Source: Mucilaginibacter dorajii (GTDB lineage: Bacteria > Bacteroidota > Bacteroidia > Sphingobacteriales > Sphingobacteriaceae). Taken from it: a stretch of DNA of 64,000 nt. The stretch covers positions 310,001 to 374,000 of the forward strand of contig NZ_JANTYS010000002.1 of the NCBI RefSeq assembly GCF_024808255.1. Direction: 5' to 3'. Positions 1 to 8,690 of this stretch are shown piece after piece (position 1 is the first letter of the stretch; every line of letters begins with the position of its first letter). A program made the position numbers and the translations under genes. The notes under the pieces were generated by a model that searched no databases, was not told the DNA's origin, and saw nothing but the letters and a program-made list of their open reading frames with translations.

Positions 1-740
1 GGTGCCCGGAAAAATATGCTTCTATTTTAGAGGACGATAATTGGTGGGAACCTGACTTTTTGGAGCAAATGATCAATATAATGGACAGCAACCCGACAAT
101 TAATATTGCATGGAGTAACATGTTTATCTGGCGGGAAGTTGCAGATAGCAATTGGGTTAATACAGGCAAAACCATATGGAATGAAACTGAAACCGATAAA
201 ACATTCAATTGGCCGGCTAACAGGCCTGCAATGGCTGCGCTACATTCAAACGGGGCAATGATATACAAAGGAGCCGAGGCTGCAAATTACAGTATCCCTG
301 ATAATTGTGAGTTTAGCATCATTGAACCCGTAAGAGAGCGACTCTTTAAATTTCCTATTTACCTGGTTAGTAAACCCATGGCTAACTTTTCGCATACAAT
401 TAGCACCAGCCGTTCAAATCAAAAATGGGTTTGGACAGCATGCCAGGCCATGCTGCTTAGCAGCTTTATTGAAGCCGCAAATGCCTCGCAGCAAAAGTTT
501 AAAGAAACCTTGGCCATATACAGACAACAAGAACCATCCCCGCTCTCGAATTTTTTTGTAGCTATCTTTTTTATTTTAAAGAAGCCGTCATTATGTAAAT
601 TTTTAACACTAAATGATTGGCTGATCATAAATAAGTGGCTGATAAAAAACATTTTCAACATCTTAAAAATTAAGGCATATTTAACACAACAGCAAAACGT
701 ATATACCTTTTTGAAAGAAAATACGGTAAAGTCTCCTTAA
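1..740 (+). CDS. Glycosyltransferase family 2, 5'-truncated by the window
   Basis: The reading frame is open from base 3, so the gene begins before the window; a TTG at 60 is internal. The first visible residues contain ILEDDNWWEPDF, which looks like the metal-binding acidic motif (DxD-like, here EDDN) of GT-A family 2 enzymes, followed by about 200 residues of C-terminal region rich in aromatic and lysine residues. By family such enzymes transfer a sugar from a nucleotide-sugar donor on the cytoplasmic face of the inner membrane. It is the first of a run of plus-strand polysaccharide genes, ending 4 bases before the next start. Donor and acceptor cannot be told. Confidence 0.75.
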   Translation, partial: CPEKYASILEDDNWWEPDFLEQMINIMDSNPTINIAWSNMFIWREVADSNWVNTGKTIWNETETDKTFNWPANRPAMAALHSNGAMIYKGAEAANYSIPDNCEFSIIEPVRERLFKFPIYLVSKPMANFSHTISTSRSNQKWVWTACQAMLLSSFIEAANASQQKFKETLAIYRQQEPSPLSNFFVAIFFILKKPSLCKFLTLNDWLIINKWLIKNIFNILKIKAYLTQQQNVYTFLKENTVKSP

Positions 741-744
741 GGAT

Positions 745-1959
745 ATGAACTCCAATCAAGTTATCTGTATTATAACCCAATCACACCTTTGCCGCAATCC
801 AAGAGTATTAAAGGAGGCAATCGCTTTGGCAAATGCCGGCTACCAGGTTAATATTATAACAGGTATCATTTCCTGTGAATTATATCGGCAAGATTTGAGC
901 TTAATAAAAAACTGTCCGAATATTCGCTTAACTAAAGTATTTGATCTTTCCCTGCCATCGCTCCTGTCATTTATCGATAGGCTGTTAAACAAGTTGGGCC
1001 GACTCCTGGTCTCTAAATTCAAGATAGAAAACAGCATGTCTCTTGGTTATGGCACAAGTCATTACTATAAAAAAGCGAAAAACATCAAAGCCGATCTTTT
1101 TATCTGTCACCAGGAATTGGCAACCTATATTGGTACCAAACTTATCAAAGCCGGCTTTAAAGTCGCTTTTGATCTGGAAGACTGGTATTCTGAAGATCTG
1201 TTGCCTGCCGCCCGCGCCGAGCGCCCTATTAATTTACTTCAAACAACCGAATCAGTAGCATTAAATAAAGGGGTATTTTGCATTACAACATCTAAGGCAC
1301 TTGCAAAAAAGCTTTCACAAACTTATAAATGCCCTATACCAACTGCCGTTTACAATGTATTTCCGTCGCCCGATGTTGATTTGAATAAGCCAAAAGGCTT
1401 TTCAAACCCTTTGAAGTTGTTTTGGTTTTCGCAAACTATTGGTACAGGCCGCGGGCTTGAGCAATTTATCAATATATCAAAGGGGTTCAAAAACAGCGTA
1501 GAAATACATTTGCTGGGAAATATTACACCTCAATATAAGGAGTTATTAAACTCGATACTTCCCGCGCAGCATAAACTGTATTTTCATGAACTTGTGGAGG
1601 AAAGTAAACTCGCCGCAAAAATAGCTAGCTTTGATATCGGCCTGGCACTTGAGCTTGATAGCCCGATGAGTCGTAATTACACCATCACCAATAAATTTTT
1701 CCAATATATTCAATCAGGGTTACCGGTTATCGCCAGCGAAACAGCGGGCCAGATTGAGGGATTTGAACAGTTTAAGCCAGGGTATCTGTTGCCGCAACAG
1801 CCTTTGGCAATGGATATAAGCAAATTAGAACAATGGCTAAATAATGCCACCGCCCTGCAAACCGCAAGAGGAAAAGCAATTGAGATGGCAGGCATTTTCA
1901 ATTGGGAGAACGAATCGAAAAAGCTGTTAAACTCCATAAATGAAGCACTTGAAAAATAA
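745..1959 (+). CDS. GT4-like glycosyltransferase (GT-B fold)
   Basis: This 404-residue protein has the two-lobed layout of group 1 glycosyltransferases. The N-terminal half begins VICIITQSHLCRNPRVLKEA, the usual opening of GT4-like proteins that act on large acceptors, and has a FDLEDWYSED segment near residue 145. The C-terminal half ends with the nucleotide-sugar-binding stretch NKFFQYIQSGLPVIASE. No signal peptide is present, so it should be cytoplasmic or membrane-associated. ATG at 745 follows AAGGAT. It lies 4 bases after the upstream glycosyltransferase and 40 bases before the next, so it is probably cotranscribed. The sugar is not predictable. Confidence 0.8.
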   Translation: MNSNQVICIITQSHLCRNPRVLKEAIALANAGYQVNIITGIISCELYRQDLSLIKNCPNIRLTKVFDLSLPSLLSFIDRLLNKLGRLLVSKFKIENSMSLGYGTSHYYKKAKNIKADLFICHQELATYIGTKLIKAGFKVAFDLEDWYSEDLLPAARAERPINLLQTTESVALNKGVFCITTSKALAKKLSQTYKCPIPTAVYNVFPSPDVDLNKPKGFSNPLKLFWFSQTIGTGRGLEQFINISKGFKNSVEIHLLGNITPQYKELLNSILPAQHKLYFHELVEESKLAAKIASFDIGLALELDSPMSRNYTITNKFFQYIQSGLPVIASETAGQIEGFEQFKPGYLLPQQPLAMDISKLEQWLNNATALQTARGKAIEMAGIFNWENESKKLLNSINEALEK

Positions 1960-1999
1960 AGTATCATGTGTTTCAATGAAAGGCCTTTAAATTAACCTA

Positions 2000-3280
2000 T
2001 TGAAAAAACTCCTTATCATTTCACCTTACTTCCCGCCGGTAAACGCGGCAGATATGCAGCGGGTGCGGATGAGCCTCCCCTATTTTGCAGAAAACGGCTG
2101 GGACGCCGAAGTGGTTACCGTAGATGAAAACTTTTCAGATCTGGGTATCGACACTTTATTACTGCAAAGCATCCCTGCCCAAATAAAAATCCATAAAGTT
2201 AAAGCCCTAAAAAAAACGCTCACATCAAAACTAGGGCTGGGCAGTATTGCCCTTCGTTCATTATGGTTTTATAAACGTGAGGTCGATAAGCTTTTATCTG
2301 CTCAAAAATTCGACCTTATTTATTTTTCGACTACCCAATTCCCTGTTTGCATTTTGGGTGCGCACTGGAAAAAGAAATTCAATATCCCTTATGTGATAGA
2401 TATGCAGGACCCCTGGTTTTCTGATTACTACCGGGATAAGCCAAAATCCCAAAGGCCGCCTAAATATTGGTTTTCTTATCGCTTAAATAAATACATGGAA
2501 CCAATTGCCATGAAAACTGTTGATGGGCTGATTAGTGTCTCTGAAGCGTATATTACCAAGTTAAAAAACAGTTATCCATCTATAAAAAATATTCCTTCCA
2601 CAACAATTACATTCGGTGCGTTTGAACCGGATATGGCTATTGCCGAAAAGAACGAGGATACGTTTACAAAACTGCTCAAGCCCGATTTTAAAAATGTAGT
2701 TTACATTGGCCGGGGAGGCCACGATATGTACAAGGCTATAACCCCGCTTTTCCAATCACTTAAAGAGGAACTGGCTAAAGGTAACGATGCGTTAAAAACA
2801 TTACGATTTTATTTTATCGGTACCAGTTATGCTGCCAGCGGGCAGGGCACGCCAACTGTAATACCGCTTGCCAAACAATTTGATATACACAACCTGGTAA
2901 TTGAAATGACAGATAGGATCAGCTACTACCACACCCTGGTTACCCTACAACAGGCCGATGCCTTTTTTATTCCCGGTTCTGATGATCCCCAATATACTGC
3001 ATCCAAAATATACCCGTACCTGCTTACCCGAAAACCGCTGTTGGCTATATTCAACAAAGCAAGTTCAGTGATCCCGATCATGAAGGCTTATGGTGTTAAA
3101 GCAGTGTATGACTACGATAGCGTTGCCAGCGAAGACATTAGTAAATTCCTGCTGGATATTATCAACAGCAATACACCAAAGGTTGCCTATAATGCCGAAA
3201 TGGAGGTTCAATATTCGGCCAAACAAATGACTTTAACACAATGCGCACTCTTTAATCAGGTACTTAATGGAAAAAATTAA
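2000..3280 (+). CDS. GT4-like glycosyltransferase
   Basis: A 426-residue protein opening with KKLLIISPYFPPVNAADMQR, the characteristic N-terminal strand and glycine/proline loop of GT4 enzymes. Later segments DLIYFSTTQFP and VDGLISVSEAYITKLK are also typical of the acceptor-binding lobe. The C-terminal lobe is less canonical than in the neighbouring enzymes. The start is TTG, the only start codon giving this conserved opening. Its 3' end overlaps the following FkbM methyltransferase by 14 bases, which suggests translational coupling. Specificity is unknown. Confidence 0.78.
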   Translation: MKKLLIISPYFPPVNAADMQRVRMSLPYFAENGWDAEVVTVDENFSDLGIDTLLLQSIPAQIKIHKVKALKKTLTSKLGLGSIALRSLWFYKREVDKLLSAQKFDLIYFSTTQFPVCILGAHWKKKFNIPYVIDMQDPWFSDYYRDKPKSQRPPKYWFSYRLNKYMEPIAMKTVDGLISVSEAYITKLKNSYPSIKNIPSTTITFGAFEPDMAIAEKNEDTFTKLLKPDFKNVVYIGRGGHDMYKAITPLFQSLKEELAKGNDALKTLRFYFIGTSYAASGQGTPTVIPLAKQFDIHNLVIEMTDRISYYHTLVTLQQADAFFIPGSDDPQYTASKIYPYLLTRKPLLAIFNKASSVIPIMKAYGVKAVYDYDSVASEDISKFLLDIINSNTPKVAYNAEMEVQYSAKQMTLTQCALFNQVLNGKN

Positions 3281-4160
3281 AAGGACATTCGGGTTCATCC
3301 TCAATCACCCTTTAGCAAAAAGGCATCCAATTAAGGCTATCATCCGGCTGTTGATATGGCAATTGCAAACAGGCGGCAATCCGTCAAAGTTATTTGTAAA
3401 ACAATACCTGTCCGGCCTGCGTTTTTTTGCCCGTAAAGGTTTAACAGGTATTACCGGCAATATTTATACAGGCCTTCACGAGTTTAATGATATGGGCTTT
3501 TTACTTCATTTTTTAAGGCCCGAAGATATTTTTTTAGATGTGGGTGCCAACGTTGGCTCATACACCTTACTGGCATCTGGCATATGCCAGGCAAAATCAA
3601 TTACCATTGAGGCGTCTAAAAACACAGCGGAGATCACCCAAAAAAACATCAATCTAAATAAACTCCAGGATAAGGTTACTTTAATTAATGCTGCAGCAGG
3701 TGCAACAAACGGTACGCTTAATTTTTCAAAAAACCAGGACACTACCAACCATATCATCAGCAATAATGAATTGGCAAATACTGATGTGGAAACTGTTAAT
3801 GTGATCAGTGTAGATTCGCTTACCATAATTGAAAAACCGGCATTAATAAAAATTGATGTAGAAGGCTTTGAGACCGAAGTGCTCAACGGTATGGTTAATA
3901 CATTAAAACAGCCATCACTTAAGGCAATTATTATTGAGCTTAACGGCAGCGGAGCACGCTATGGTTTTAATGAGGAGAAGATACATCAAAACCTGTTATT
4001 AAACGGTTTTGAGCCTTATCAATATGATCCCTTTGCAAGAGCGCTAACTATATTGGATTCATTCGGAAACTATAACACCATTTATTGCCGTGATACTGAA
4101 TTTATTAATCAGCGTATTAATGCTGCTAAGACCTTTGACGTATTGAGCGAAACCATATAA
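3267..4160 (+). CDS. FkbM-family SAM-dependent methyltransferase
   Basis: A 297-residue protein with the SAM-binding motif I FLDVGANVGSYTLLA at about residues 89-103 and the FkbM hallmark IKIDVEGFETEVL near residue 203. By family these enzymes O-methylate hydroxyl groups, and in polysaccharide clusters they usually methylate sugar residues. ATG at 3267 lies inside the end of the upstream glycosyltransferase. A second FkbM gene of different sequence lies at 5303, so the polymer made here may carry two distinct methyl groups (inference). Confidence 0.85.
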   Translation: MEKIKRTFGFILNHPLAKRHPIKAIIRLLIWQLQTGGNPSKLFVKQYLSGLRFFARKGLTGITGNIYTGLHEFNDMGFLLHFLRPEDIFLDVGANVGSYTLLASGICQAKSITIEASKNTAEITQKNINLNKLQDKVTLINAAAGATNGTLNFSKNQDTTNHIISNNELANTDVETVNVISVDSLTIIEKPALIKIDVEGFETEVLNGMVNTLKQPSLKAIIIELNGSGARYGFNEEKIHQNLLLNGFEPYQYDPFARALTILDSFGNYNTIYCRDTEFINQRINAAKTFDVLSETI

Positions 4161-4161
4161 T

Positions 4162-5316
4162 ATGCGGCTGGCTATTATTACCACACATCCTATTCAATAT
4201 TACGCGCCGGTGTTTAAACTGCTGCATGAAAAACAAGAGATCAGCATTAAAGTATTTTATACCTGGGGCGAAAAAGCACTGGAAAAATTTGATCCCGGCT
4301 TTGGTAAAACAATAGCCTGGGACATCCCGGTATTAGAAGGCTATCCTTATGAATGGGTTAAAAACACATCCACAAAGCCCGGCTCGCATCATTTTAAAGG
4401 AATTATTAATCCCCACCTGATAACCCAAATTGAAGTATGGCAAGCTGATGCCATCCTTGTTTTTGGCTGGGCTTATCATAGCCATTTAAAGGCTTTACGC
4501 TATTTCAAAAATAAAATACCGGTTTATTTCCGTGGCGATTCAACTTTGTTAGATACAAAAAAGGGGATCAAATCTGTATTGAGATCGCTATTTTTAAAAT
4601 GGGTTTATCGGCATGTAGACCATGCTTTTTATGTTGGAGCTAATAATAAAGCTTATTTTAAAAAACATGGCTTAAAGGAGTGGCAGCTCAGTTTCGCCCC
4701 GCACGCAATTGACAATGAAAGATTCGCTGCCGACAGAACAACGGAAGCTGTACAACTCAGAAAAAACCTGGGCATTGATCCGGGCGATACGTTGGTGCTA
4801 TTTGCAGGCAAACTGGAGGATAAGAAATCGCCGGGATTATTGTTAGATGCTTTTATAACTTTGAAAGCCCCAAAAACACACCTGCTGTTTGTTGGGAATG
4901 GTATTTTGGAAATTGAATTAAAAACAAACGCAAGTAAAAATCATAACGTTCATTTCATGGAGTTTCAAAACCAGTCTGTAATGCCGGTCATATACCTGGC
5001 TTGTGATTTGTTTTGCCTACCTTCAAAAGGTCCAGGTGAAACCTGGGGACTTGCGGTAAATGAGGCCATGGCGGCTGGTAAGCCCGTACTGGTATCTGAC
5101 AAATGCGGTTGCGCTATTGATTTAGTTACCAATAATAACGGTATAATTTTTAATAGCGAAAATGTGGAGGATTTAACCTTAAATCTGCAAAAGCTTTTAG
5201 GTGATCATAGCCTGTTAAATAAATATGGAATGGAATCAAAAGCGTTAATAAAGGAATGGAGCTTTGCCAATATTGCTGTGGTAATTGAAAATAAATTAAC
5301 AAATGAAAAGATCTGA
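4162..5316 (+). CDS. Glycosyltransferase family 4
   Basis: A 384-residue GT-B enzyme. The N-terminus RLAIITTHPIQYYAPVFK is the common opening of a GT4 subgroup. The donor lobe has FAGKLEDKKSPGLLLDAF around residue 215 and an E-x7-E type motif in GETWGLAVNEAMAAGKPVLV around residue 292, so the nucleotide-sugar site looks intact. It begins one base after the stop of the FkbM gene and ends overlapping the second FkbM gene by 14 bases. Each FkbM gene thus follows a glycosyltransferase with the same overlap, which suggests paired sugar transfer and methylation. The donor sugar is unknown. Confidence 0.85.
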   Translation: MRLAIITTHPIQYYAPVFKLLHEKQEISIKVFYTWGEKALEKFDPGFGKTIAWDIPVLEGYPYEWVKNTSTKPGSHHFKGIINPHLITQIEVWQADAILVFGWAYHSHLKALRYFKNKIPVYFRGDSTLLDTKKGIKSVLRSLFLKWVYRHVDHAFYVGANNKAYFKKHGLKEWQLSFAPHAIDNERFAADRTTEAVQLRKNLGIDPGDTLVLFAGKLEDKKSPGLLLDAFITLKAPKTHLLFVGNGILEIELKTNASKNHNVHFMEFQNQSVMPVIYLACDLFCLPSKGPGETWGLAVNEAMAAGKPVLVSDKCGCAIDLVTNNNGIIFNSENVEDLTLNLQKLLGDHSLLNKYGMESKALIKEWSFANIAVVIENKLTNEKI

Positions 5317-6157
5317 CCGTATTAAAATAAACTTTTCAAGAAATTGGAACCTACCCGGTAAAGAAAGATTGGCTGCCTGGCTAAAAGCATCGCCACAGCT
5401 AAAAACCACACTCAATAATGGTATCATTTGGTTAAGCAATGAAAATATTGCCATTTACACTACAGCAGATAACTACATTGAATACGCCATATTAAGCACA
5501 GGTACCTATGAAGATGAAATAGGAAAACTGATTAATATTTCTTTAAAGCCGGGATTTGTTGCTTTAGACATCGGGGGAAACATCGGACTTCAAAGCATAC
5601 GAATGTCACAAAGCGTTGGGCCTAATGGCAAGGTTTACGCCTTTGAACCGCTGAATTACCTTCAAAAAAAGTTCAAAAAAAATATAGGGCTCAATCATTG
5701 CAATAATGTTACCCTTTTTCCGTGGGCTCTTTCAGACCAGGAAGACACCATAACTGTATCTATTGATGAGCACACCTGGAACCAGGGAGCATTTAGCTTA
5801 AAAAACAGCAATTCGGGTAGCACGATACAGGAGCTGATAGTAAAAACAGGCGATACCATTGAAGAGATCAAAAACGTTGACAGACTTGATCTGATTAAAA
5901 TAGATGTAGAAGGGTTTGAATACCATGTTTTGCGGGGATTAAAAAATGCCATCGAAAAACACAGACCTCGAATTATTTTTGAATACGATAGCAACTATTG
6001 GATTAAAACCAGCCAATCAATCAAAGAATGTTGCGCCTTTTTCAGCGATTTAAATTATACTCTTTTTCAAATCACAGATATTGGCTGCGCACAGATTTTA
6101 ACCACAACGGATGTAACACAAGGTAACCTGTTCTGTGTACCAATAAATAATGGATAA
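5303..6157 (+). CDS. FkbM-family SAM-dependent methyltransferase
   Basis: A 284-residue protein with motif I FVALDIGGNIGLQSIRM at about residues 85-101 and the FkbM signature LIKIDVEGFEYHVLRGL. It is clearly a paralogue rather than a recent copy of the enzyme at 3267, since little outside the core motifs matches. ATG at 5303 overlaps the preceding glycosyltransferase by 14 bases and its end overlaps the polymerase-like gene by 8 bases. Predicted role is O-methylation of a glycan intermediate in the cytoplasm. Confidence 0.85.
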   Translation: MKRSDRIKINFSRNWNLPGKERLAAWLKASPQLKTTLNNGIIWLSNENIAIYTTADNYIEYAILSTGTYEDEIGKLINISLKPGFVALDIGGNIGLQSIRMSQSVGPNGKVYAFEPLNYLQKKFKKNIGLNHCNNVTLFPWALSDQEDTITVSIDEHTWNQGAFSLKNSNSGSTIQELIVKTGDTIEEIKNVDRLDLIKIDVEGFEYHVLRGLKNAIEKHRPRIIFEYDSNYWIKTSQSIKECCAFFSDLNYTLFQITDIGCAQILTTTDVTQGNLFCVPINNG

Positions 6158-7556
6158 AAACATTTCATATGAACGGCTAATAGTGCTCTACTTACCCTGG
6201 GCACTTTCATTGTTAATCAAAAAGGATGGCGAGTTATCCTATATGATAGCCTGGCTCGGTTCATTTATGATTTTCTTTCTTACATTAACCGGGTGGGTAA
6301 AACCAATACCCAATGACAGGAGCATAGCCGAACAACTGATGCGGCCGATATTTTTAGTCCAGATAATTTTTGCCGGTTATATGGCTTGCACATCTATATT
6401 TTATTATATGGATGCATTGGGGTATGAAAATTTTGTAAAAAGCAGTACTATTCTTGTTGATGAAAACAAACTCCAACTTATTGTACAATGCCAGCAATAT
6501 TATTGTTTGGCACATGCCTCAGTTGCCACGGGTATGTTAGTTTTTATGGATTACTCTGTTAAATCAAAATATTACATAGAAAAACAAAAACTTGCCAACT
6601 TACTCATGATGTTTTCGGTAGTAAGTTTTCCGGTTTCTATTATATTTTTACGGCTTCCAGGCTTATCGCAATTTTATTACCAGCTAAACTCACTTAGTTT
6701 TATTGCCGGCACTTTAGCATTGGCTTTTGCTATACCACTTAAAAAAGTAGCTAATACCATCCTTTGTCTTTGTTTTTACTTTTTCAATTTTTACCAGGCG
6801 CTTATTTCGGGTTTTAAAGAACCTATTATCATCAGTGTTTTAGTTTTGGGCATTTTTCTTTATCCCAATTATAAAAAATTAGTAGCGGCCATTTTTATTC
6901 CGCTAATGCTGTTGTTGTTTATGTTTTTACCCACGTATAACCATATTTTTCGGGAAAACGCGTGGAAGGGCGACACCAATGCCGAAGATGCCAGTCAATT
7001 AGCTTTAAGTGCGGCTTTAAACGGCGATTCGGATGATATTGATGATTCTAATTGGGGCTTTTTGGTTTACCGGCTAAGTGAAATTGACATGTTTATTAAG
7101 TTTACACAGTCAACCCCCAAGAACATTGATTATTATAACTTTAAACTAATTAAGCAATCGGCCATGGCTATTATTCCACGCATCTTTTGGCCAACAAAAC
7201 CAAGCACCGAAGACATGATTATGGAACGTGTATACGACGCTGGCGTAATAAACAGAAATTCTGTTGTATCGGCAAAACCGGCTTTTGTTGTTGACGCCTA
7301 CCTATCCGGCGGTTCTTTAGCCATTTTTATCTTGTTATTCATTTACGGCGCAGTTGCACAATTTATTTCAATGAAGGCCGAAAGACTTTTTGGGGGATAT
7401 ATTTTAGGAACAGCGCTTGTTTTTAGCGGCTTATTTCAAATCATGTGGCGGGGCTTAAGTTTTGAATTTATTATCAATACCGTATTTTGGAGTTATGTTA
7501 CTATGATAGTGATACATAAAGTGCTTCTGTCTCGCAATATTTTAAAAAAGGTTTGA
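6150..7556 (+). CDS. Wzy-like polysaccharide polymerase, multi-pass membrane protein
   Basis: A 468-residue, very hydrophobic protein with roughly ten or more membrane segments spread over its length and one larger soluble loop around residues 265-320 (AWKGDTNAEDASQLALSAAL). It also contains an FWPTKPS segment, which recurs in O-antigen/oligosaccharide-unit polymerases. These proteins join lipid-linked repeat units on the periplasmic face. Sequence conservation in this class is low, so the call rests on topology, length and position among glycosyltransferases, next to an exosortase-like gene. Its stop overlaps the TTG start of the next gene by 3 bases. The coding strand looks more AT-rich than the genes after 7553. 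Confidence 0.65.
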   Translation: MDKNISYERLIVLYLPWALSLLIKKDGELSYMIAWLGSFMIFFLTLTGWVKPIPNDRSIAEQLMRPIFLVQIIFAGYMACTSIFYYMDALGYENFVKSSTILVDENKLQLIVQCQQYYCLAHASVATGMLVFMDYSVKSKYYIEKQKLANLLMMFSVVSFPVSIIFLRLPGLSQFYYQLNSLSFIAGTLALAFAIPLKKVANTILCLCFYFFNFYQALISGFKEPIIISVLVLGIFLYPNYKKLVAAIFIPLMLLLFMFLPTYNHIFRENAWKGDTNAEDASQLALSAALNGDSDDIDDSNWGFLVYRLSEIDMFIKFTQSTPKNIDYYNFKLIKQSAMAIIPRIFWPTKPSTEDMIMERVYDAGVINRNSVVSAKPAFVVDAYLSGGSLAIFILLFIYGAVAQFISMKAERLFGGYILGTALVFSGLFQIMWRGLSFEFIINTVFWSYVTMIVIHKVLLSRNILKKV

Positions 7557-8686
7557 AAATATTACAGGTTTCGGCTGCTTACAAACCTGCCTACGTTTAT
7601 GGTGGCCCAACGATGTCTGTAGCCGCGCTTTGCGAACAATTGGCTAAAGCCGGCTGCCATGTTGATGTGTATGCCACCACGGCAAATGGGGCCAACGAAC
7701 TCAAGGTAACACCCAATGAACCACAACAAGTTGATGGTGTAACCGTAACCTACTTTAAACGCATCACCAAAGATCACAGCCATTTTTCACCTGCGTTATT
7801 AAGCGCCGTATGGAGAAACGCCAAAACCTATGATGCCGTCCACATCCATGCCTGGTGGAACCTCGTTTCCGTACTCTCCTGCCTCTTTGCGGTTGCACGC
7901 GGTGCCCGGGTTGTGGTTTCGCCAAGGGGTACATTAAGCCCCTATTCTTTCCAAAATAAAAACACGATCATTAAATCGATTATCCACCACCTGCTCACCA
8001 AACCCTTACTTAAAAGGAGCCACGTTCACGCTACCTCTTTAAGAGAAAACAAAGCCATTAACCGTATCATTAACCCTAAAAGCACCACTACCATATCCAA
8101 CTTTGTGACGTTACCAGGTGATATTCCTCCCTACAAACAAAGATCCCCGGTATCGCCCATAAAACTCATCTTCTTTTCCAGGATTGAAGAAAAAAAAGGC
8201 CTCGATATCCTGTTGAACGCGCTCGCCCTGGTCAGCATTCCTTTTCACCTCACCATAGCAGGCAACGGAAACGGGGATTATGTTACAAGCCTGAAATCAT
8301 TAGCTGCCGGTAACGGCATCGCCGAACAGATAACCTGGGCCGGTTTCATCGGCCAAGATAAATTTGCTGTTTTACAACAGCATCACCTGTTTATATTGCC
8401 CTCATACGATGAAAATTTTGGCAATGCCGTCATTGAAAGCCTTGCTGTTGGCACACCGGTGCTGATCAGTGAAGAGGTTGGCCTGGCCGATTACGTAAAG
8501 CAAAACAAACTGGGCTGGCTTTGCGAGACCAATGCGGCATCGGTGGCCAAAGCAATTGTACAGATAGTCACACAAACCCATGAGCTGCAACGCATCAACC
8601 AACAGGCCCCGGGTATTATTTACCATGACTTTAGTGATGTCAGCCTGGTTGAAAAATATATAAGTTTGTACCATAACATAGCGTAA
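7553..8686 (+). CDS. Glycosyltransferase family 4
   Basis: A 377-residue GT-B enzyme. The N-terminal lobe has the nucleotide-binding opening KILQVSAAYKPAYVYGGPTM and AVHIHAWWNL, and the loop VVVSPRGTLSPYSF. The donor lobe carries FFSRIEEKKGLDILLNAL and PSYDENFGNAVIESLAVGTP with the E-x7-E pair. The start is TTG at 7553, overlapping the upstream stop. From memory, exosortase-containing EPS clusters of Bacteroidota carry a named glycosyltransferase at this position beside a Wzy-like gene; that assignment needs a profile search. Its role should be adding one sugar to the lipid-linked unit. Confidence 0.85.
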   Translation: MKILQVSAAYKPAYVYGGPTMSVAALCEQLAKAGCHVDVYATTANGANELKVTPNEPQQVDGVTVTYFKRITKDHSHFSPALLSAVWRNAKTYDAVHIHAWWNLVSVLSCLFAVARGARVVVSPRGTLSPYSFQNKNTIIKSIIHHLLTKPLLKRSHVHATSLRENKAINRIINPKSTTTISNFVTLPGDIPPYKQRSPVSPIKLIFFSRIEEKKGLDILLNALALVSIPFHLTIAGNGNGDYVTSLKSLAAGNGIAEQITWAGFIGQDKFAVLQQHHLFILPSYDENFGNAVIESLAVGTPVLISEEVGLADYVKQNKLGWLCETNAASVAKAIVQIVTQTHELQRINQQAPGIIYHDFSDVSLVEKYISLYHNIA

Positions 8687-8690
8687 TTCA